From Methylocella sp. (lineage in GTDB: Bacteria; Pseudomonadota; Alphaproteobacteria; Rhizobiales; Beijerinckiaceae), in assembly GCA_037200525.1 (NCBI GenBank), contig JBBCGG010000001.1:3526501-3590500 (forward strand): a stretch of 64,000 bases of DNA. Direction: 5' to 3'. Every line of letters starts with the position of its first letter. Positions within the stretch are counted from its first letter, which is position 1. The notes under the pieces were generated by a model. That model had not been told where the DNA came from. It searched no databases and was given only the letters and a program-made list of their open reading frames with translations. Below, one piece after another: positions 1 through 8,643 of the stretch. Both the position numbers and the translations under genes were made by a program.

Positions 1-1502
1 AGGTGCGAAATCTGTTTCTCGGCTATGGCCACGACCCGCTGTTCGTCGAGGGAGACGATCCCGCCGCGATGCACCGCCTGATGGCGGCGACGCTGGACGC
101 CGCATTCGACAAGATCGGCGCCATTCAGAAAGCGGCCCGAGACGGACGCACGACGAGCGAGCGCCCAAAATGGCCTATGATCGTGCTGCGAAGTCCCAAA
201 GGCTGGACCGGTCCTAAAGAAGTCGATGGCTTGAAAGTCGAGGGCTTCTGGCGCGCCCATCAGGTGCCGATCGCCAACCCTCGCGGCAATCCAGAGCATC
301 TGCAATTGCTCGAACATTGGATGCGAAGCTACCAGCCGGAAAATCTTTTCGATGAGAACGGCCGACTGCGCGACGACCTGCAGGCGCTCGCGCCAGCCGG
401 CGAGCGGCGAATGGGCGCCAATCCACATGCCAATGGCGGATTGCTGAAGCGCGAACTCAAATTACCGGATTTCCACGCCTATGCCGTGAAGGCGCCGAGC
501 CCTGGCGGCGTCGAAGCCGAAGCCACGCGCGTCATGGGGCAATTCCTCCGCGAGGTCGTATCGCTGAATGCCGAGGCGCGAAATTTCCGCATCATGGGAC
601 CGGACGAGACCGCGTCGAACCGGCTCGACGCAGTGTTCGACGTTACCGAGCGGGTCTGGATGGAGCGCATCCAATCCTACGACGTCCATCTCGCCCAGGA
701 CGGCCGCGTGATGGAGGTGCTGAGCGAGCATCTCTGCCAGGGCTGGCTCGAGGGATATCTGCTGACCGGCCGGCACGGTTTCTTCTCCTGCTATGAGGCA
801 TTTGTTCACATCGTGGATTCGATGTTCAACCAGCACGCCAAGTGGTTGAAGGTTTCGCGTGGCCTGCCCTGGCGGCGCCCGATCGCCTCGCTCAACATTC
901 TGCTGACCTCGCATGTTTGGCGCCAGGACCATAACGGCTTCAGCCACCAGGATCCCGGCTTCGTCGACCTTGTCGTCAACAAGAAGGCCGATATCGTCCG
1001 CGTGTATTTTCCGCCCGACGCCAATACCCTGCTCTGGATCACCGACCATTGCCTGCGGACCTACGACCGCATCAACGTGATCGTTGCCGGCAAAGCCTTC
1101 GCCACAATGGCTGACCATGCAGCAGGCCGCGACGCATTGCGATGCCGGCATCGGCATCTGGACATGGGCGGGCACCGAAATCGAAGGCTCCGAACCGGAC
1201 GTGGTGATGGCCTGCGCCGGGGACGTGCCGACGCTTGAAACGCTCGCCGCTGTGGACCTTTTACGAAAGGCGTTTCCCGATCTGAAGATTCGCGTCGTCA
1301 ACGTCGTCGATTTGATGACGTTGCAGCCCAGAGACCAGCATCCGCACGGCCTTAGCGATCGCGATTTCGATGGCGTGTTTACATGCGACAAGCCTGTGAT
1401 TTTTGCCTTTCACGGCTATCCGCACCTGATCCATCGCCTGACCTACAATCGCACGAACCATTCCGGAATGCACGTTCGCGGTTTTGAGGAGGAAGGCACG
1501 AC
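1..1502 (+). pseudogene. Phosphoketolase (xylulose-5-P/fructose-6-P), 3' part, frameshifted and IS-truncated
   Basis: Phosphoketolases cleave xylulose 5-phosphate or fructose 6-phosphate with phosphate to acetyl phosphate, using thiamine diphosphate in the cytosol. The 5' end lies outside the window. Family-typical stretches such as [37 protein letters not shown] and [11 protein letters not shown] are readable. The frame changes near 1091-1094: codons up to ...VIVAGK are in the frame starting at base 3, and PSPQWLTM onward is in the frame of 1084-1533. The gene then stops at an IS3-family element at 1503, losing roughly the last 80-100 residues, and the missing end is not on the other side of the element. 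Non-functional as it stands; the frameshift alone could be a sequencing error, the IS truncation could not. Confidence 0.9.
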
Positions 1503-1536
1503 TGGCCTGCCCCCATGGGGTGATCCAGTTTGAATG

Positions 1537-2403
1537 TTAGTGCATTGTCGGCCCTGGCGCTATTGCTGGCGTGGCGGGCGAAGCTGGTCCGGATTGCGAA
1601 GCCGGCCATTGCAGGGTCTCCGGGGCTGGCGGCTTGTAGCCCAGCGATGAGTGCGGGCGCACGGTGTTGTAGTGGCGTCGCCATCGCTCAATGACGACCT
1701 TCGCCTCCTTGAGAGTGTAGAAGATTTCACCATTCAAAAGCTCGTCGCGCAGCTTCGAGTTGAAGCTCTCGCAATAGCCGTTCTCCCAGGGACTGCCCGG
1801 CATGATGTAGGCGGTCTTCGCGCCGACGGCGGCAATCCAGTCACGCAACGCCTTGGCGATGAACTCCGGGCCGTTGTCGGAACGAATGTGGATCGGAACC
1901 CCTCGCAAGATGAAGAGGTCCGAGAGAACGTCGATGACGTCCGCTGCCTTCAGCTGCCGGTTAATCCTGATCGCGATGCATTCGCGGGTAAATTCGTCGA
2001 TGATATTCAGCATGCGATATTTCCTGCCATCATGAGTGCGGTCCTCGACGAAGTCATAGGACCAGACGTGGTTGGGGCATTGCGGGCGCAGCCGGACGCA
2101 CGAGCCGTCATTGAGCCAGAGACGCCCGCGCTTGGGTTGTCTGGCCGGAACTTTCAGCCCCTCGCGTCGCCAGATCCGCTCGACCCGTTTGACGTTGACC
2201 TTCCAGCCTCGCTCCCACAACATCGCCGTGATGCGGCGGTAGCCATAGCGGCCGTACTGGATGGCGAGCGCCGTGATGTCGGCGATCAATGCCGCTTCGT
2301 CATCGGGCTTGGTCGGAACCTTGCGCTGCGTGGAGCGATGCTGACCGAGAACCCGGCAAGCGAACCGCTCGGAAACGCCATGTTCGGCGATCACATGCTC
2401 CAC
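1537..2403 (-). CDS. IS407-like transposase OrfB (DDE integrase)
   Basis: Catalytic part of the IS3-family transposase, 288 residues in the open frame; in vivo probably translated as an OrfA-OrfB frameshift fusion. HTH_21 region followed by an rve core with WSYDFVED (first Asp), IRSDNGPEF (second Asp) and WENGYCESFN (Glu). The frame is intact, so this copy may be active. It differs from the second copy at three residues (S/P, I/T, Q/K). Confidence 0.9.
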   Translation of the reverse strand: MEHVIAEHGVSERFACRVLGQHRSTQRKVPTKPDDEAALIADITALAIQYGRYGYRRITAMLWERGWKVNVKRVERIWRREGLKVPARQPKRGRLWLNDGSCVRLRPQCPNHVWSYDFVEDRTHDGRKYRMLNIIDEFTRECIAIRINRQLKAADVIDVLSDLFILRGVPIHIRSDNGPEFIAKALRDWIAAVGAKTAYIMPGSPWENGYCESFNSKLRDELLNGEIFYTLKEAKVVIERWRRHYNTVRPHSSLGYKPPAPETLQWPASQSGPASPATPAIAPGPTMH

Positions 2404-2426
2404 GCAGGCGCGACGACGCGCGGAGC

Positions 2427-2708
2427 TCAGAAGTTTCCCGAGGCAGCCTCTTTCAGGATCAGCTTCTCAAGCGTCAAATCGGACACCGCTCGACGGAGCC
2501 GCGTATTCTCCGCCTCCAGCTCCTTCAGCCGCTTCACCTGATCGCCCTTCAGGCCGCCGTATTCCGACCGCCATCGATAGTATGTAACTTCCGTCACCCC
2601 TATCGAGCGGATCGCCTCCGCGACCGGTCGCCCTTGCGCGCTAAGCACTTCGACTTGCCGTAGCTTCGCGACGATCTCTTCCGCCTTGTGTCTTTTCCTC
2701 GGCATTGC
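2427..2708 (-). CDS. IS407-like transposase OrfA (HTH protein)
   Basis: Start chosen at MPRKRHKAEE, 93 residues. It is an IS3-type OrfA: an N-terminal helix-turn-helix (VAEAIRSIGVTEVTYYRWRS) followed by a leucine-rich coiled coil (VKRLKELEAENTRLRRAV) for multimerisation. It ends at ASGNF and is read into OrfB by a ribosomal frameshift in this family. Identical to the copy at 24644-24925. Confidence 0.9.
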   Translation of the reverse strand, partial: AMPRKRHKAEEIVAKLRQVEVLSAQGRPVAEAIRSIGVTEVTYYRWRSEYGGLKGDQVKRLKELEAENTRLRRAVSDLTLEKLILKEAASGNF

Positions 2709-2772
2709 GCAGTCCTCCATCAGGCTCATAAGCCCATACTTCACGGAGGATCACTTTTCAGGGGGCAGACCA

Positions 2773-2890
2773 CCGCAGCGATGCAAAGCATGTCTATCCA
2801 TAGTCCGCGAGCGGCTGATGAAACCGCCCGCAATGCAGAATCCGACAACCAGTCCGACCAATAAAATTTGCTCCAGGTCGTGCCGCTCAT
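2773..2890 (-). pseudogene. Prophage replication-region gene, N-terminal fragment cut by IS407-like copy 1
   Basis: The ATG at 2890 overlaps the dnaB-like stop by ATGA, the same coupling used throughout this operon. The readable 39 residues begin MSGTTWSKFYWSDW and continue SAARGLWIDMLCIAA, a pattern seen at the start of phage replication-module proteins of the Trp-rich ARGLWIEML type (family resemblance from memory). The gene runs directly into the IS end. It is the last prophage gene before the break, so the rest of the leftward operon and the remaining phage genes are lost beyond this point. Confidence 0.7.
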
Positions 2891-4290
2891 GCGGATAAAT
2901 TCCTCACGGCGTTGCTGGCGAGGTCAGCGAATAGGCGCACGGTTCCGGTGGCGCCCTGGCGTTGTTTGAGAACGCTGACCTCGAGCACATTCTTGACGCG
3001 ATCGAGCTCCATTTCCTGTTCGAGGGTGCGGTTTCCCATGCGCTCCAAATAATAAGAGTCCCGGTAGGCGCTCATCACGACGTCGGCGTTTTGCTCGATC
3101 TCCCCGGACTCGCGGAGGTCGGAAAGCATCGGTCTCTTGTCCGGGCGCTTCTCGCACTCGCGCGAAAGCTGGGACAACATCATGACATGCGTATCGGTTT
3201 CTCGGGCCACCGAATGGAGCCCGGCGCTGATCTCGCCGATTTCGCGAACGCGATCGCCTCGATACCGGCTCGACGCGCCGACAAGCCCTATGTGATCCAC
3301 GACCACGAGAGCGAGATCCAGATCTCTGTCTTTATGGTAGGTGATCGCGCGGCGGACGCGCGCGGCGATTTGGGACACCGATAATCCGGTCTGCTGCTCG
3401 ATGATGAACGGCAGCCTGTCCAAGACCGAATAAGCGTATTCGATCCGATCGACTTCGTTGGCCGAAACCCTCCCCGTCGCAATCCGGGTATATTGAACGG
3501 CCGCACCATTATCGAAGACCACGGAAGCGAGCGCGCGTTGAGCCAGAAGAAGAGACCCCATCTCGAGAGAGATGTAAAAGACCGCCTTTCCCGACACGGC
3601 GACATTGCGCGCGATTTCCAAGGCGAGCGCAGTCTTGCCCATTGACGGACGCCCGGCGACCACGGACCCCGCGCCACGCTCCAGGCCGCCGATCATAGCG
3701 TCAAGATCTGAAAGCCCCGTCTTGAGCCCTCGCGATGGTTTTCCCTCCTTGGCATCAACACAAGCGACGAAAGCATCCCGCGCCGACTCGCCGATGGATA
3801 TGCGGCGCATGCTGCGCGGGATGCCAAGCGAAGCGATACCGTCGAGCTCGGAAACCATTTCGGATGCGATGGCGGACGGTTTTTCGCCGGCTTGGGCGGT
3901 GTAGGATCGATCGATGAAATTAGTCGCCGTCTCGATAAGCTTCCGCCGCATAGCCAGGTCGAATATCGTCTGGGCATAATCTGGCGCCGTGATGATCGCC
4001 ACCGCTTCGGCGCAGAGACGCGCGAGGTATTGGTGGCATGTCATCTCTTCCCCGAGCGTGAAATCGGCGACGAAGGCCTTGATGGTTGATGGTGACGCGG
4101 TGCGCCCGTCGCCGATCAGTCGCTCGGCGGCATCGAATATCCGGCGATGGATTTCCTCATAGAAATGCTCGGCCTTGACGATTTCGGAAACGCGGTGGAA
4201 CGCCTCGTTATTCAACATCACCGCGCCGAGCAACGCCTGCTCGCACTCGATAGAGTGCGGCAAATCCGGTATTTTGACAGGGCCATTCAA
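2887..4290 (-). CDS. Replicative DNA helicase, DnaB family (prophage)
   Basis: 467 residues, close to the usual DnaB length. The N-terminal DnaB domain starts PHSIECEQALLGAVMLNNEAF. The C-terminal RecA-like ATPase has Walker A GRPSMGKTALALEIARNVA, Walker B LALVVVDHIGLV and the arginine-containing LRESGEIEQNADVV motif. It would form the hexameric helicase at phage replication forks. It overlaps the next upstream gene (4287-4493) by 4 bases and the downstream truncated gene by 4. The context of a phage early operon argues for a phage rather than the host enzyme. Confidence 0.95.
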   Translation of the reverse strand: MNGPVKIPDLPHSIECEQALLGAVMLNNEAFHRVSEIVKAEHFYEEIHRRIFDAAERLIGDGRTASPSTIKAFVADFTLGEEMTCHQYLARLCAEAVAIITAPDYAQTIFDLAMRRKLIETATNFIDRSYTAQAGEKPSAIASEMVSELDGIASLGIPRSMRRISIGESARDAFVACVDAKEGKPSRGLKTGLSDLDAMIGGLERGAGSVVAGRPSMGKTALALEIARNVAVSGKAVFYISLEMGSLLLAQRALASVVFDNGAAVQYTRIATGRVSANEVDRIEYAYSVLDRLPFIIEQQTGLSVSQIAARVRRAITYHKDRDLDLALVVVDHIGLVGASSRYRGDRVREIGEISAGLHSVARETDTHVMMLSQLSRECEKRPDKRPMLSDLRESGEIEQNADVVMSAYRDSYYLERMGNRTLEQEMELDRVKNVLEVSVLKQRQGATGTVRLFADLASNAVRNLSA

Positions 4291-4493
4291 GCGCGGCCTC
4301 CGTTGTCTTGGCGAATGCCCATGGCCCCGATGATTTCAAAAAACCGATCAATAGATCCGGCTCTTTCCACAAGGGCCATGGCCGCGACGCCTATCTCCCT
4401 CCATTCGGCGTCGGCGTCTGGGAACAGCCGATCTCGATTAAGACCACGGTCTTGAATGGCCTTCGAATTAGGCATAAATCTCTGGTCAGCCAT
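4287..4493 (-). CDS. Small prophage protein of unknown function
   Basis: 68 residues, no recognised domain. Supported by position and ATGA overlap with the start of the DnaB-like gene. The sequence is charged at the N-terminus with a central helix-like stretch (EIGVAAMALVERAG). A 90-base gap separates it from the gene before it. Confidence 0.55.
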   Translation of the reverse strand: MADQRFMPNSKAIQDRGLNRDRLFPDADAEWREIGVAAMALVERAGSIDRFFEIIGAMGIRQDNGGRA

Positions 4494-4583
4494 TTCGCAC
4501 CTCTAATGCGTGGTGGTCAGAGGCTGGATCGAGCGCGCAACCGCTCTCCAGCCTCGATTGGACACTGACTGCGGACATCGCGC

Positions 4584-4805
4584 TCATTGCTCAGCCCCGC
4601 CATTCCCTGCCGCGGCCGCGCGCGCGTCCTGCCGCCGGCGAATTTCCGTCAGATATTTCCGCAGCTCGTCGAAGCGCTCGATCAGCAGGGTGTGTTCGCT
4701 ATCCCGCATGCCGCAGTGTTTTGCGCCGGCGTGGTTCAAGGCTTTGTCGCCGAGAACCAGCGTGCTTAGGTGATAGCGGGCCTCTGTCCGGACGGGATCG
4801 GTCAT
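4584..4805 (-). CDS. Small prophage protein of unknown function
   Basis: 73 residues starting at MTDPVRTEARYHL. The start is set by ATGA overlap with the stop of the methyltransferase-like gene at 4802; a longer frame upstream exists but lies inside that gene. The C-terminal half is helical and charged (LLIERFDELRKYLTEIRRRQ) with an alanine-rich tail. No family recognised. Confidence 0.6.
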   Translation of the reverse strand: MTDPVRTEARYHLSTLVLGDKALNHAGAKHCGMRDSEHTLLIERFDELRKYLTEIRRRQDARAAAAGNGGAEQ

Positions 4806-5386
4806 GGCTTCTTCCTCAGCCAATCGACCGTTGGCGCGCTCGTGTGCCCGAGTTCCCAAATGAACCATGCGAAGTCGCTTTTGCCGCCACCCGGCGCGAT
4901 CCCGGCCTCGATAACCGGACCCGGCGGCATGCTCGGGCGCGGCGTCAGGATCAGCACCTTCGCTAGCGGCGTGCTCGCCAGCCAGCGAGAACGCTCATCT
5001 CCGTGCAGCCAAAGCGTGGGAAGGAGCAGCGCGACCTTGTTCGTCGCGACCTTCAGAGCCTTTTCAGCAAACTCTCTCGTGATCCCGAAAGGCGGGTTGG
5101 AAATGATCGTCGATATCGGTTCGAGTGGCCACCACTCAAGAAAATCGTGCACTTCGAGGCAGAATTCAGACCGCTTTACTTTATCGTGGCCGAAGGCCCC
5201 ATAACCAGCGTCGATCGCCGATGACACGATGCGGCCTAGGCCGCAGGCTGGGTCAAGAATGAAGTCTTCGAACTCCTCAACCTGAAATAGGCGTTCAGAG
5301 CACCATCTAGGTTCGACGTAAAAATCATCAGGGTGACGATCCCAAATATGCGCCTTCAGCTCGCGCTGATTTGTTTCGATGTTCAT
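4802..5386 (-). CDS. DNA adenine methyltransferase-like protein (prophage)
   Basis: 194 residues. The SAM-binding motif I is visible as DPACGLGRIVSSAIDAGYGA and the catalytic motif IV as NPPFG, the signature of N6-adenine methyltransferases. No target-recognition domain is obvious, and many phage proteins of this size modify phage DNA or act as orphan methylases. It overlaps both neighbours by 4 bases within the leftward operon. An RNA or protein substrate cannot be excluded from sequence alone. Confidence 0.8.
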   Translation of the reverse strand: MNIETNQRELKAHIWDRHPDDFYVEPRWCSERLFQVEEFEDFILDPACGLGRIVSSAIDAGYGAFGHDKVKRSEFCLEVHDFLEWWPLEPISTIISNPPFGITREFAEKALKVATNKVALLLPTLWLHGDERSRWLASTPLAKVLILTPRPSMPPGPVIEAGIAPGGGKSDFAWFIWELGHTSAPTVDWLRKKP

Positions 5387-5721
5387 TCGGCGCTCCGTAG
5401 ATATTTAAGCGGCCATGTGCGGGGCTCGTCGCAGCCATCGAAAATGACCCAAGCGAAATCTTCAATGCTTGACAGAACGCGGCCGCGAGCTGGCAGGCAC
5501 ATGCCAATCGTGCGCACGAATGAGCCGTCATAAATCTCCTTAGTCGAATGGAGATTGGCCTCTAAGCTCCGATGCGCTTCAGCAAGCTGCTCCCGCAAAG
5601 ATCTAATTTCGCCTGATAGAAGATCCCGATCCGAGCGGATTTTCTGCAACGACAGATCAAAACTATCGATTGGCCCGTTTAGAATGCCCAGCGCAGCCGA
5701 AGTTGGGACGAACGGACTCAT
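5383..5721 (-). CDS. Coiled-coil prophage protein of unknown function
   Basis: 112 residues with a coiled-coil segment at about residues 25-58 (LQKIRSDRDLLSGEIRSLRE and following). The C-terminal part (FAWVIFDGCDEPRTWPLKYL) looks globular. 4-base overlaps on both sides support it as a real operon member. No family recognised. Confidence 0.55.
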   Translation of the reverse strand: MSPFVPTSAALGILNGPIDSFDLSLQKIRSDRDLLSGEIRSLREQLAEAHRSLEANLHSTKEIYDGSFVRTIGMCLPARGRVLSSIEDFAWVIFDGCDEPRTWPLKYLRSAE

Positions 5722-5975
5722 GTTCGCTCCAGAAATTTAATCCTTGGTAGGCCGGGGACTCTGTAGACGCCCTGGCCGCCGGCGAGGTCGTCGTGACAAG
5801 CTGGGGGCGGACCAGCCAACGCAGACCGCGAAGGGACCGGGTCACCTAAGAGCAAGGCCGTGAGGCTTACCGCCTCTCTCGGTCCCCGCGCGCGGAAATA
5901 GCGCTCGGCATGCTCTTCGATTGTCAGGAATGGATTTTCGGCTTTCAGCCGGGTTTCGCGGTTACTCGCTCTCAC
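5718..5975 (-). CDS. Small prophage protein of unknown function
   Basis: 85 residues, overlapping both neighbouring genes by 4 bases. Proline- and alanine-rich middle; no recognisable domain. Call rests on operon structure. Confidence 0.5.
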   Translation of the reverse strand: MRASNRETRLKAENPFLTIEEHAERYFRARGPREAVSLTALLLGDPVPSRSALAGPPPACHDDLAGGQGVYRVPGLPRIKFLERT

Positions 5976-6379
5976 TTTAACACCTCCGTAACGCGTATGC
6001 CGAAATAGAGCTCAGCGGCGCGTTTTCGTAGGCGATACGCCGGGTCTCCGGCCGTTCCGCCTTTGCCCCGGCCCTTAACGTCCTCTATGACCCGATCGAC
6101 GACGCCGCGGCGGAAGTAGCCAAAGTCGGCGGTGTAGGTGCAGAACTTCACGCCATTGATCATGATGTCGAACGCGGGTTGGCATTCGAGATGGGTGATC
6201 TCGCCGACGCGCTCCATCTGCTTCAGGATGGCGTAGCGCCGGGCCTCCCGCTTGGAAGAAAAGACGAGTCCATCAACCGTGCGCTCGGTAACCGGCGAGA
6301 CGCCGAAGCGACCTCTCTTCGCCGGCGCGGCGAGAGCGCGATATTGGACGGAGGAGATTGTGTTTCCGGCGTCGCTCAT
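5972..6379 (-). CDS. DUF1064 family predicted nuclease (prophage)
   Basis: 135 residues. The DUF1064 pattern is visible: DGLVFSSKREARRYAIL, then HLECQPAFDI, YTADFGYF and VIEDVKGRG, ending TEVLK. The ExK-like EDVKG after the aspartate-containing YTADF resembles a PD-(D/E)XK nuclease core; family members are small phage proteins predicted as Holliday-junction or recombination nucleases. ATGA overlap with both flanking genes. Confidence 0.8.
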   Translation of the reverse strand: MSDAGNTISSVQYRALAAPAKRGRFGVSPVTERTVDGLVFSSKREARRYAILKQMERVGEITHLECQPAFDIMINGVKFCTYTADFGYFRRGVVDRVIEDVKGRGKGGTAGDPAYRLRKRAAELYFGIRVTEVLK

Positions 6380-6521
6380 CGCTTCGCCTCATCGATCATG
6401 GCCTGCCAGACGCCGTCTATATTGTTAAGCTGACTGCCAAGATCGTTAACGTCGAAATCTGCGGCGTCGTATCCTGCCCTCTCCATGGCATCGGTAGGCT
6501 CGCCCATCTCATCAAGGACTG

Positions 6522-7360
6522 CTAGGCTCAGGACCTATTAAATTTGCCTGAGATGTGATTCCTGGTCTCCGCATGGGGAGGCTGGGATGAGTGATTTGTT
6601 TTTGTTGGGCGAGCGGCAGATGGCGCGGCTTGCGCCGCATTTTCCTCTGTCGCATGGCGTTCCGCGGGTTGACGACCGTCGGGTGGTCAGCGGAATCGTC
6701 TATGTGATCCGCAACGGCCTGCAATGGAAAGATGCGCCCAAGGATTACGGGCCGCACAAGACGCTTTACAATCGCTTCATCCGCTGGAGCCGGCTCGGCG
6801 TCTTCGACCGCATATTCGCCGCGCTCGCTGGCGAAGGTCCAAAGCCCGAGCGCATCATGATCGACGCCACGCATCTGAAGGCGCATCGCACAGCGGCGAG
6901 CCTGCTCAAAAAGGGGCTCTTCCCCGCCGTATCGGGCGCACGAAAGGCGGACTGAACTCGAAGCTCCACGTCGTTTGCGACGGCGCCGGCAAGCCCCTCG
7001 TCATGTTGCTCTCGGAGGGCCAGATGAGCGACCACAAGGGCGCGCGGCTGATGCTCAAGGCTTTACCGCCCGCTTCAATGTTGATCGCCGACAGGGGCTA
7101 CGACAGCAACTGGTTCCGCGCCGCGCTGAAGGCCAGGGGCGTCGAGCCCTGCATCCCGCCAACCAGAAGCCGCAAGCTTCCCATTGCCTATGACAAGACG
7201 CTCTACCGCCAGCGTCACAAAATCGAGAACATGTTCGCCAAGCTCAAGGACTGGCGGCGCATCGCAACCCGCTATGATCGATGCGCCCACACCTTCTTCT
7301 CCGCCATCTGCATCGCAGCCGCCGTCCTCTTCTATCTCAATCAATGAGTCCTGAGCCTAG
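6522..7360 (+). mobile_element. IS5-family element (IS427-type), copy 1, CTAG target
   Basis: Bounded by CTAGGCTCAGGACC and GTCCTGAGCCTAG, with inverted ends GGCTCAGGAC. Target is CTAG (TA or CTAG shared by both ends). Carries two overlapping transposase frames. A near-identical copy in opposite orientation occupies 29787-30619, and a diverged relative is split between 54449 and 63371. Confidence 0.9.
6587..7347 (+). CDS. IS5-family transposase, two frames joined by frameshift (copy 1)
   Basis: First frame 6587-6955 (MSDLFLLGERQMARLAPHFP, DUF4096-like domain) ends ...GARKAD. The second frame begins inside the overlap (RTKGGLNSKLHVVCDGAGKP) and ends ...AAAVLFYLNQ at 7347. DDE residues: IDATHLKAH, ADRGYDSNWF and RHKIENMFAKLKDWRR. 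Two-frame organisation with a slippage region is normal for the IS427 group, so this is probably a functional transposase. Confidence 0.85.
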
Positions 7361-7452
7361 GCCGATGCTCATTTCTGATGCGGTCTTGCCCCACGCCGAC
7401 ATTTCTGCGACGTGCTTCTGAACGGCCTTCCCGATCCGGCGCGCCATCTGGC

Positions 7453-7704
7453 TCATGCGCGCGACGCCGTCTGATCAAAGCCGGGCCAAAGACCATCGCC
7501 ACGGCCGGCGGCGAGCATGAAGCCATCAAATTTGAACTTGTGGCGCTTGCCGACGATCGCCTGCGGGACCCCGGATTTCGAGACAATGACCAGCTCGGGA
7601 TTGCCCTTGATGAAGGTCTTGACGACCGAGCATTTGCCTTGCTCACAAAGCAGAAAATAATTTTCGGCTTGCTCTTGGTCTTTGATCTCTCTTAGGTCAG
7701 ACAT
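7453..7704 (-). CDS. Small prophage protein of unknown function
   Basis: 83 residues from MSDLREIKDQEQAENYFLLC. A longer TTG-initiated frame reaches 7761, but the ATG at 7704 is the more likely start. Contains GKCSVVKTFIKGNPELVIVS, predicted beta-alpha-beta. Overlaps the following interrupted gene by ATGA. Confidence 0.55.
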   Translation of the reverse strand: MSDLREIKDQEQAENYFLLCEQGKCSVVKTFIKGNPELVIVSKSGVPQAIVGKRHKFKFDGFMLAAGRGDGLWPGFDQTASRA

Positions 7705-7761
7705 AGCGCGACCATCCGTCTTGTGCGCGCACGGGCGCGCGGGGTGCAATCTGTATGCCAA

Positions 7762-8052
7762 TCAGCGCATATTCAGCGCGGACTTATACAGCTCTAGAAT
7801 CGCCTCAAACTCCGAGCGCTCGGAATGATCCTGGCGGCGGATGCAGACGATCTCTTTGATCGCCTTCACATCGAAGCCGCGTCCACGCGCCTCCGCGTAG
7901 ACATCGCGCTTGTCGTCGTTCAGATCTTTGATCTCAGTTTCCAATCGCTCGATGCGTTCGACGAAAGCTTTCAGCTCCTCGCCGGCGACGCCTGTCTCGG
8001 CTATGTCCGCGCCAGCGGAGTTGTGACCCTTGGAAGGTTCAGGCTTCGGCAT
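7762..8052 (-). CDS. GapR-like DUF2312 nucleoid protein (prophage copy)
   Basis: 96 residues. The DUF2312 core is clear: LKAFVERIERLETEIKDLND, then KRDVYAEARGRGFDVKAIKE and IVCIRRQDHSERSEFEAILE LYKSAL. GapR of alphaproteobacteria is a coiled-coil tetramer that clamps overtwisted DNA ahead of replication and transcription. This copy has an extra N-terminal tail (PKPEPSKGHNSAGADIAETG). The position in a phage early operon with a helicase suggests a role in phage replication or in overriding host GapR (inference). Confidence 0.88.
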   Translation of the reverse strand: MPKPEPSKGHNSAGADIAETGVAGEELKAFVERIERLETEIKDLNDDKRDVYAEARGRGFDVKAIKEIVCIRRQDHSERSEFEAILELYKSALNMR

Positions 8053-8194
8053 GATCCAGCCTCTCTATCCTCCAGGGCGCCACGACTCCGAGCAGCGTCA
8101 TCAAAGCAACCACGCACCATTCGATGATCGAGCCGTAGACATTCCTGGCGTAATGAAATGGGTCGCTCGCGCGCGGACACTCAGCGGTCGGCAT
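8039..8194 (-). CDS. Small membrane protein, 51 residues
   Basis: ATG at 8194 overlaps the upstream stop as TAATG, and the end overlaps the GapR-like gene start. Residues about 24-40 form one hydrophobic segment (IIEWCVVALMTLLGVVAPW). No family recognised. Coupling to both neighbours supports translation. Confidence 0.55.
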   Translation of the reverse strand: MPTAECPRASDPFHYARNVYGSIIEWCVVALMTLLGVVAPWRIERLDHAEA

Positions 8195-8643
8195 TACCGT
8201 CCTCCGTCTGCATAATCGTCTCGATCATCTCGGCTTGGTCGGCCCGTTGGCTGCCCTTCCTGATATGTGCCAGGGCCGACCGCTTCAGGCGTCGCATGAT
8301 CAACCCGAGCGCCGATCGTCTCCACGCGCGCGGTAAGGGCGGTGAGCGCAGCACGTAATTCCAAAACTGTAGGTTCAAGGGTCGCTTCCTTAATCTGCTG
8401 AATGCGCGCGGCCTCCCGCGCATCTTCGTCATGTTTCAGTTTGGCGACCACGGCGCGAACTTTATCGACAGACTTGCTGTTCGGATTTTCGCTCTCCTTG
8501 TAGAAGAACGTTTTGGCCGTCCGATAGCTGACGCCTGCGATCCGACCCGCATTGGCGATCCATGATTCCTTCGTGTCGAACGCTGAGCGCTCGCCCGCAA
8601 GGAGCACGATGCCATCCTGCATCTCGGTACAAATATCGTTCAC
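8194..8643 (-). CDS. Prophage protein of unknown function, possible DNA binding
   Basis: The start is placed at GTG 8643 because a GGAG lies 8 bases upstream and because the region before it holds phased GGAA repeats; the open frame continues to 8766. About 149 residues. Residues IANAGRIAGVSYRTAKTFFY could be a helix-turn-helix, followed by a long charged helix (LRAALTALTARVETIGARVD). The C-terminal tail is Asp- and Arg-rich. Function unknown. Confidence 0.55.
   Translation of the reverse strand: MNDICTEMQDGIVLLAGERSAFDTKESWIANAGRIAGVSYRTAKTFFYKESENPNSKSVDKVRAVVAKLKHDEDAREAARIQQIKEATLEPTVLELRAALTALTARVETIGARVDHATPEAVGPGTYQEGQPTGRPSRDDRDDYADGGR

Larger units (their letters stand above)
1503..2772 (-). 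mobile_element. IS3-family (IS407-like) insertion sequence, copy 1
   Basis: Terminal inverted repeats begin TGGCCTGCCCCCATGGGGTG at the 1503 end and TGGTCTGCCCCCTGAAAAGT at the 2772 end. Two overlapping transposase frames lie on the minus strand. The same element is present in opposite orientation at 24580-25849, with only a few codon differences. Flanks are GAC before and CCG after, so there is no target duplication, unlike copy 2, which has a 4-bp one. That, and the different genes on each side (phosphoketolase, prophage), indicate a deletion or rearrangement with one end at this element. Confidence 0.92.
6376..7456 (-). pseudogene. Small prophage gene interrupted by IS5-family element
   Basis: ATG at 7456 overlaps the stop of the upstream gene (ATGA), and the stop at 6376 overlaps the DUF1064 start. 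Removing the element at 6522-7360 and keeping one CTAG gives one uninterrupted frame of about 74 residues: MSQMARRIGKAVQKHVAEMS, then AWGKTASEMSIG, then LAVLDEMGEPTDAMERAGYD and a short tail. No family recognised. The exact join shows a clean single insertion. Confidence 0.7.
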
